From an uncultured Lachnospiraceae bacterium (GTDB lineage: Bacteria; Bacillota; Clostridia; Lachnospirales; Lachnospiraceae): 64,000 nucleotides of DNA. Made by a program: the position numbers and the translations under genes. This document shows positions 60,210-64,000 of the stretch, one piece after another. The stretch lies in assembly GCA_947650005.1 (NCBI GenBank), contig CANSTU010000002.1:43554-107553 (forward strand). Reading direction: 5' to 3'. Under the pieces are notes generated by a model, which was given only the letters and a program-made list of their open reading frames with translations, had not been told where the DNA came from and ran no database searches. How positions within the stretch are numbered: the first letter of the stretch is position 1; each line of letters opens with the position of its first letter.

Positions 60210-60403
60210 CCAACTCCCATCCGCGCGAAAGGCGCGCATTCCAATTCAGGACGCGTAATCTCTGATTTCGCGTTTACTTCTGTCTGCGCGAAAGGCACGC
60301 ATTCCAATTCAGGACCACGTAATCTCTGATTTCGCGTTTACTCCCGTCCGCATGCAAAGCGCGCCTTCCAATTCAGGACCGCGTAATTTATGACTTCGCG
60401 TAA
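60210..60403 (-). repeat. three tandem family B units (dCMP deaminase)
   Basis: Unit starts at about 60213, 60276 and 60340 (63-64 nt period). Each has a second hairpin (GCGCGCC-TTTC-GCGCG or variants with GTGCC and GCATGC), the linker TCCTGAATTGGAATG and a first hairpin around GAAATC-AGA-GATT. Only the copy nearest the gene keeps GATGGGAGT next to a start codon. The unit farthest from the gene is most degraded. Confidence 0.88.
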
Positions 60404-60442
60404 AGCCTTATCCTCCTGCATTAGCATGCATACTCCGGCTCT

Positions 60443-61072
60443 TTATTTCGTTCCGAAAATCCGGTCTCCCGCATCTCCCAGGCCGGGCACAATATATCCG
60501 TGATCATTCAGCTTCTCATCCAAGGCTCCCACATACAAATCCACGTCAGGATGTTCCTTCTGCATCTTCTCAATCCCCTCCGGTGCTGCAATGATGCACA
60601 TGAAATGGATCTTCTTGCAGCCCTTTTCTTTCAGCATCCGGATGGCCGCAACAGACGAGCCACCAGTGGCCAGCATAGGATCCACCACAAAGACCTCTCG
60701 CTCCGCGCAGTCGGCCGGAAGCTTACAATAGTATTCCACCGGTTCCAGGGTTTGAGGATCGCGATACAGTCCGATATGTCCCACCTTTGCTGCAGGGATC
60801 AGCTCCAATACTCCATCCACCATGCCAATGCCGGCTCGGAGGATAGGAACCACCGCCATTTTCTTTCCTTTCAGTTCCTTGACCATAGCCTTGCAAATGG
60901 GCGTTGTAACTTCCACATCCACAAGGGGCAGGTTTCTCGTCGCCTCATAGCAGATGAGCATTGCGATCTCCCCGATGGTCTGCCTGAAATCCTTGGTTCC
61001 AGTCTCGATTCTCCTGATGTAACCGATTTTGTGCTGAATCAGCGGATGATCCATAATAACCGTCTTTGCCAT
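60443..61072 (-). CDS. upp: uracil phosphoribosyltransferase
   Basis: 209 residues: [16 protein letters not shown], the PRPP loop [14 protein letters not shown], and the C-terminal uracil site [17 protein letters not shown]. It converts uracil and PRPP to UMP. ATG at 61072 (MAKTVIMD) is the family start, with GGAGGG upstream; the ORF to 61105 is longer. Confidence 0.97.
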   Translation of the reverse strand: MAKTVIMDHPLIQHKIGYIRRIETGTKDFRQTIGEIAMLICYEATRNLPLVDVEVTTPICKAMVKELKGKKMAVVPILRAGIGMVDGVLELIPAAKVGHIGLYRDPQTLEPVEYYCKLPADCAEREVFVVDPMLATGGSSVAAIRMLKEKGCKKIHFMCIIAAPEGIEKMQKEHPDVDLYVGALDEKLNDHGYIVPGLGDAGDRIFGTK

Positions 61073-61101
61073 AGTACTTTCCCTCCTTTTATCTACGCTT
61101 C

Positions 61102-61539
61102 TCAAGTATTTTCTTCAATAGCGCGTACTCTACGCGCATGTTTTTCCTCCTGAGAAAAAGGGGTGTCCAAGAATGTTTCCACAATGGAAAGCGCCAAGTT
61201 CTTCCCGACGATTCCAGCCCCCATGGCCAGCATGTTGGCATCATTATGCTCCCTGGTGAGCCTGGCGCTCACCGGATCAGCACAAAGCGCACACCTGATC
61301 TTCGGCACCTTATTGGCCACTATAGAAATACCAATTCCTGTGGTGCAGATCACGATTCCCTTTTCGCATTCCCCAGCGGCAACCGCCTGTGCGGCTGCCC
61401 TTCCAAACTCCGGATAATCACAGGATTCCCAACTGTTGCAGCCGAAATCTCTCCACTCAATTCCCCTTTTGTCTAGGTATTGGATAACCTCCTGTTTCAG
61501 ACCATATCCTCCATGATCGCTTCCCAGCGCTATTCTCAT
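61102..61539 (-). CDS. rpiB: ribose-5-phosphate isomerase B
   Basis: 145 residues, RpiB/LacAB fold: [33 protein letters not shown] core (CTTGIGISI with the catalytic Cys), [12 protein letters not shown]. It interconverts ribose 5-phosphate and ribulose 5-phosphate. Order tsaC-rpiB-upp is as in Bacillus (ywlC-ywlF-upp). Family A hairpin at the start. Confidence 0.95.
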   Translation of the reverse strand: MRIALGSDHGGYGLKQEVIQYLDKRGIEWRDFGCNSWESCDYPEFGRAAAQAVAAGECEKGIVICTTGIGISIVANKVPKIRCALCADPVSARLTREHNDANMLAMGAGIVGKNLALSIVETFLDTPFSQEEKHARRVRAIEENT

Positions 61540-61571
61540 CAGCCCTCCCGTTCTGCCGCCGACTGCGGCCC
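61540..61571 (-). repeat. family A hairpin-RBS element (rpiB)
   Basis: Coding strand GCCGC-AGTCG-GCGGC then AGAACGGGAGGGCTG and ATG. Confidence 0.8.
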
Positions 61572-61624
61572 TGAAATCTCTGAAAATTTGGCGCGCTAGC
61601 GCAAATTTTTATACTTTTCGGTGT

Positions 61625-62674
61625 CTATACATTGATTATATGATGCCCCGCTGCCTTTAGCAGCCTATTCATAATAGCTTGTCCCATCCCTCGACATCCA
61701 AAGGACTCCGAATAGATCACATCTACCCCTTCATCGTCGAATTCCCGAAGAATCCGATATAAACTATGAGCGATCGCCGCCTCATCCCTCCGGCTTCCCA
61801 CACTCTTCACGCTATCCGCCCGATAAAAAGCAGCCGATTCGTCAGAAGCTATGACTCCTGTTTTCTTCCCCTCAGCCTCCGCCGCCTCACACAAGCGTAC
61901 GATCGCCTCTTGTACCGCTACTGCATCCCCTTCCACCACTGACAATTCCCCTAACGGCGCATAGTGACGGTACTTCATACCGGGAGCTTTTGGTCTTTGA
62001 ACGGATTTGCCGTCCAGGATGGTGCCATCCACGCCCACGCTTCCCAGCATCTCCATAAGCATCTCCTGCGTCACATAGCCGGGCCTCAAAATGACCGGTT
62101 CCTCCGACGTCAAATCCACGATCGTTGATTCCAGCCCGATTCCCACCGCTCCCCCATCCAGAATCATATCGATCCTTCCGTCCATATCCTCCGCCACATA
62201 TCGGGCTGTCGTAGGGCTCGGCCTGCCCGAAGCATTGGCGCTGGGCGCCGCCACATATCCACCGGCTGCTGCAATCAGGCGCTGGGCCGCAGGATGGGAA
62301 GGAAAGCGTACCGCTACTGTGGAAAGCCCGCCTGTAGTTTCTATTGGAACAATCTCCTTTTTCGGCAGAACCAGCGTCAACGGCCCGGGCCAGAACGCAT
62401 CTGCCAGCCGCTTTGCCATTCCCCGGGGATCCACCGCGATGGCGTAGATATCCTCCCAACGGCAGATATGGATGATCAGTGGGTTATCCGAAGGCCTGCC
62501 CTTAGCAGCGTAGATTCTTCGGGCGGACGCAGGGTTCAGCGCATCCCCGCCCAGACCGTAAACCGTTTCCGTAGGAAATGCCACCAGACCGCCGGCCTTC
62601 AATATTTCGCCAGCCCTTTGTATCCTTTCTTCATCCCGGCTGCTGCCGTCGAGCACTTCATATAGAGTTTTCAT
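61625..62674 (-). CDS. tsaC: threonylcarbamoyl-AMP synthase (Sua5/TsaC)
   Basis: 349 residues: the YrdC domain (about 15-205) with GGLVAFPTETVYGLGGDA, KGRPSDNPLIIHI and APSANASGRPSPTTA, then the C-terminal Sua5 domain after the linker SPGM-like PKAPGMKYRHYAP. It makes threonylcarbamoyl-AMP for t6A37 in tRNA. Long Sua5 type rather than the short TsaC. The t6A product is the substrate of MtaB, encoded at 28.6 kb. Confidence 0.95.
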   Translation of the reverse strand: MKTLYEVLDGSSRDEERIQRAGEILKAGGLVAFPTETVYGLGGDALNPASARRIYAAKGRPSDNPLIIHICRWEDIYAIAVDPRGMAKRLADAFWPGPLTLVLPKKEIVPIETTGGLSTVAVRFPSHPAAQRLIAAAGGYVAAPSANASGRPSPTTARYVAEDMDGRIDMILDGGAVGIGLESTIVDLTSEEPVILRPGYVTQEMLMEMLGSVGVDGTILDGKSVQRPKAPGMKYRHYAPLGELSVVEGDAVAVQEAIVRLCEAAEAEGKKTGVIASDESAAFYRADSVKSVGSRRDEAAIAHSLYRILREFDDEGVDVIYSESFGCRGMGQAIMNRLLKAAGHHIINV

Positions 62675-62764
62675 CTGCTTTGCATGCCCTTTTCATTCCT
62701 CTTACGGCGACCGGGATGCTCTAAATTCGTCTCCTGCCCGCACTTTTTACGATTTTCAATCATT

Positions 62765-62793
62765 ATCCTATCACAAAGCTTTACGGTTTTCAA
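62765..62793 (-). promoter_or_regulatory. promoter of tsaC
   Basis: Minus strand TTGAAA (62788-62793), 17-nt spacer, TAGGAT (62765-62770), about 90 nt before the gene. Confidence 0.6.
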
Positions 62794-62838
62794 TGTCTGC
62801 ATATGAACTTTCACGACAAACGCTTTACGGCAGTTCTT

Positions 62839-62894
62839 TTCCCGCCCCTGCCGCGCTTCTCCTGGGACGTCCCTCTCCGAACGGTATTCTAGAA
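62839..62894. repeat. inverted, partial copy of the palindrome arm
   Basis: Minus strand CGGAGAGGGACGTCCCAGGA resembles CGGAGAGGAGCGTTTCAGGA of the 1.5-kb palindrome. It is flanked by arms TTCCCGCCCCT / AGGGGTGGGAA. No ORF. The rest of the 431-nt gap (62675-63105) holds the tsaC promoter and the terminator at 62947-62982. Confidence 0.5.
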
Positions 62895-62946
62895 GGGGTG
62901 GGAAAGGGACTTACGGCATCGCGCGTCTGTCATGGCATTAGCACAA

Positions 62947-62982
62947 AAGCGGCACATGAAAACTTATCATCATGTACCGCTT
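62947..62982 (-). terminator. terminator of the sugar isomerase-like gene
   Basis: Minus strand AAGCGGTACATGA / TCATGTGCCGCTT (one mismatch) with a 10-nt loop and a short T stretch after it. It is placed about 125 nt beyond the stop codon. Confidence 0.65.
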
Positions 62983-63105
62983 CTTTAAATATGCTCCTGT
63001 TTGGCAATTGCCATAATTTAGTCTGCCTGTATTTTAAGCTACGTCCTGATATCCGCTTCTATATATAGAATTCTCCCAAGGGAATACCCCGCAGCCGTTA
63101 CGCAT

Positions 63106-63858
63106 TTATTCATTCAATATTTTCTTAATTGCTTCTATACTGATGCGAGCGCTCTCAAGCGGGTCAAGCGGGCTGTTGTCCAATTCCACGATCAGCCATT
63201 CCTTTCCTAGTTCCCTGGCCGCCCTGATCACGGCGGAATTATCCAGCTTTCCGGTTCCGATGGCAGCGAATTCAGGCTCCCCGTCCTTTACTCCCAAATA
63301 ATCTTTTACATGGATCATGGGGATCCTGCCGCCGTATTTTCTTAAAAATCCTACGGCGTCCACTCCAGCATACTGTGTCCAAAAGGTATCAAGCTCTAGG
63401 GCAAAAGAATCCTCCTGTGTTAGCAGATAATCCAATATCGGATCGCCGTTAAGCATTTCAAATTCAAAATCATGGTTATGGTATAATAACCGAATCCCCT
63501 TTTCCTCACACAATGCTGAAAGATCCTTTAACGTCCGGGGAAGGCTCTCATAAAACGCTTCGTTCCGAAGTTCTGGCGCGATCCAAGGATATACCAGATA
63601 TGGAATCCCCGCCTGTTGGGCAAAGACGATTTCTCCCTGCGTATCCGCGTCCCAGCGGGGTTTATGTACATGGGTTCCGATTGCTGCGAGAGAATATTCT
63701 TCCAGCATCGCCTTCAGCTGCAAAGCTTGTGTACCATTATAGAGGAAAAATTCAACCCCTTCATACCCCATTTGGGAAATCGCCTTCAGAACGTTTCTCA
63801 TGGATGTCGGATCCGTCGTCAAATCCCTCGCAGAATACATTGCATATCCAATCCTCAT
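63106..63858 (-). CDS. sugar phosphate isomerase/epimerase family protein
   Basis: 250 residues, TIM barrel of the xylose-isomerase-like (AP endonuclease 2) family. Metal and sugar site residues are recognisable: GTHVHKP, YHNHDFEFE, ALELDTFW, MIHVKDY and a final VELDNS. The substrate is unknown; relatives act on inositol or other sugars. ATG at 63858 follows AGAGGGGAGT, part of a family B unit. Confidence 0.88.
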   Translation of the reverse strand: MRIGYAMYSARDLTTDPTSMRNVLKAISQMGYEGVEFFLYNGTQALQLKAMLEEYSLAAIGTHVHKPRWDADTQGEIVFAQQAGIPYLVYPWIAPELRNEAFYESLPRTLKDLSALCEEKGIRLLYHNHDFEFEMLNGDPILDYLLTQEDSFALELDTFWTQYAGVDAVGFLRKYGGRIPMIHVKDYLGVKDGEPEFAAIGTGKLDNSAVIRAARELGKEWLIVELDNSPLDPLESARISIEAIKKILNE

Positions 63859-64000
63859 TCTAACTCCCCTCTGCCTGCCTTAGCAGGCATCCTATTCAGG
63901 ACACAGGAAATCTTTGATTTCCTGTTACTCCCCTCCGCCTGCTTCAGCAGGCATCCTATTCAGGACACAGGAAATCTTTGATTTCCTGTTACTCCCCTCC
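63859..64000 (-). repeat. tandem family B units running off the window edge
   Basis: Two full 64-nt units and the start of a third (starts at 63863, 63927, 63991). In coding direction: GAGGGGAGT, hairpin CAGGAAATC-AAA-GATTTCCTG, TGTCCTGAATAGGATG, hairpin CCTGC-TTAG/TGAA-GCAGG. The two units are nearly identical, which points to recent duplication. Confidence 0.92.

Noticed and set aside
60210..60403. Tandem hairpin repeats as a CRISPR array
   Set aside because: The 64-nt units abut without spacers, stems vary more than the linker, and no cas genes are nearby.
62793..63068. 91-codon plus-strand ORF in the tsaC / isomerase gap
   Set aside because: It crosses a repeat copy and a terminator hairpin, and has no RBS or recognisable protein features.
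63859..64000. Tandem repeat as a sequencing or assembly artefact
   Set aside because: The same 64-nt architecture occurs independently with different stems at 60.2 kb and as a single copy at queT, so the unit is real, though exact copy number is unverified.

Overview
The window looks like chromosome of an anaerobic, low-to-mid GC Firmicute, most likely a Lachnospiraceae-type Clostridium relative. The support is gene order and gene types: an hrcA-grpE-dnaK-dnaJ-prmA-rsmE heat-shock cluster headed by a CIRCE operator, an ireB-ruvX-DUF1292-rnj-ylbF-mltG-like-trmR-trhP run, a type III glutamine synthetase, an acyl-ACP thioesterase, ftsEX with an M23 hydrolase and an S41 protease, and a tsaC-rpiB-upp-dCMP deaminase-atp region like that of Bacillus. 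Nearly all genes lie on the minus strand. The three plus-strand genes are the HPr-like gene at 30.1 kb, queT at 40.9 kb and a DUF402 gene at 57.8 kb. I see no prophage, transposase, CRISPR array or rRNA; there is one tRNA-Gln.

Layout. 0-10 kb: mreB, a polytopic membrane protein, uvrBA behind a LexA-type SOS box, a response-regulator diguanylate cyclase and a TetR regulator. 10-20 kb: cell division and envelope genes (S41 protease, M23 hydrolase, ftsX, ftsE), a CdaR-like regulator, a WecG/TagA-like protein, a CAAX protease, cvfB and the thioesterase. 20-31 kb: glutamine synthetase III and a tRNA/RNA metabolism block (trhP, trmR, RNase J, ruvX, ireB, mtaB). 30-41 kb: thiI with its cysteine desulfurase, rsmE, prmA and the heat-shock operon, then divergent queT under a probable preQ1-I riboswitch. 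41-50 kb: a large exported protein, a methyltransferase, an uncharacterised protein and a DUF4129-DUF58-MoxR module. 50-57.5 kb: a complete F-type ATP synthase operon whose c subunit carries a sodium-binding pattern. 57.5-64 kb: DUF402, a SleB-like hydrolase, dCMP deaminase, upp, rpiB, tsaC and a sugar isomerase-like protein. Many products act on tRNA anticodon-loop or wobble chemistry (TrhP, TrmR, MtaB, ThiI, IscS-like, TsaC, QueT).

The most unusual content is intergenic. Two families of small hairpin elements sit directly on ribosome binding sites. Family A (nine clear copies) is a GCCGC/GCGGC stem-loop followed by RGAAYG-(N)-GAGGR and then the start codon of ctp, cvfB, glnN, ruvX, dnaK, grpE, moxR, atpE and rpiB. 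Family B is a unit of about 64 nt (hairpin, TCCTGAATTGGATG-like linker, second hairpin, GATGGGAGT-like Shine-Dalgarno) upstream of queT, prmA, thiI, the dCMP deaminase (three tandem units), the sugar isomerase (two units plus the start of a third) and others. At queT one 64-nt unit lies exactly between the ribosome binding site of the preQ1 riboswitch and the start codon, as if inserted there. Stem sequences differ between copies with compensating changes. A 265-bp near-perfect palindrome and other long perfect hairpins add to this repeat-rich intergenic landscape.
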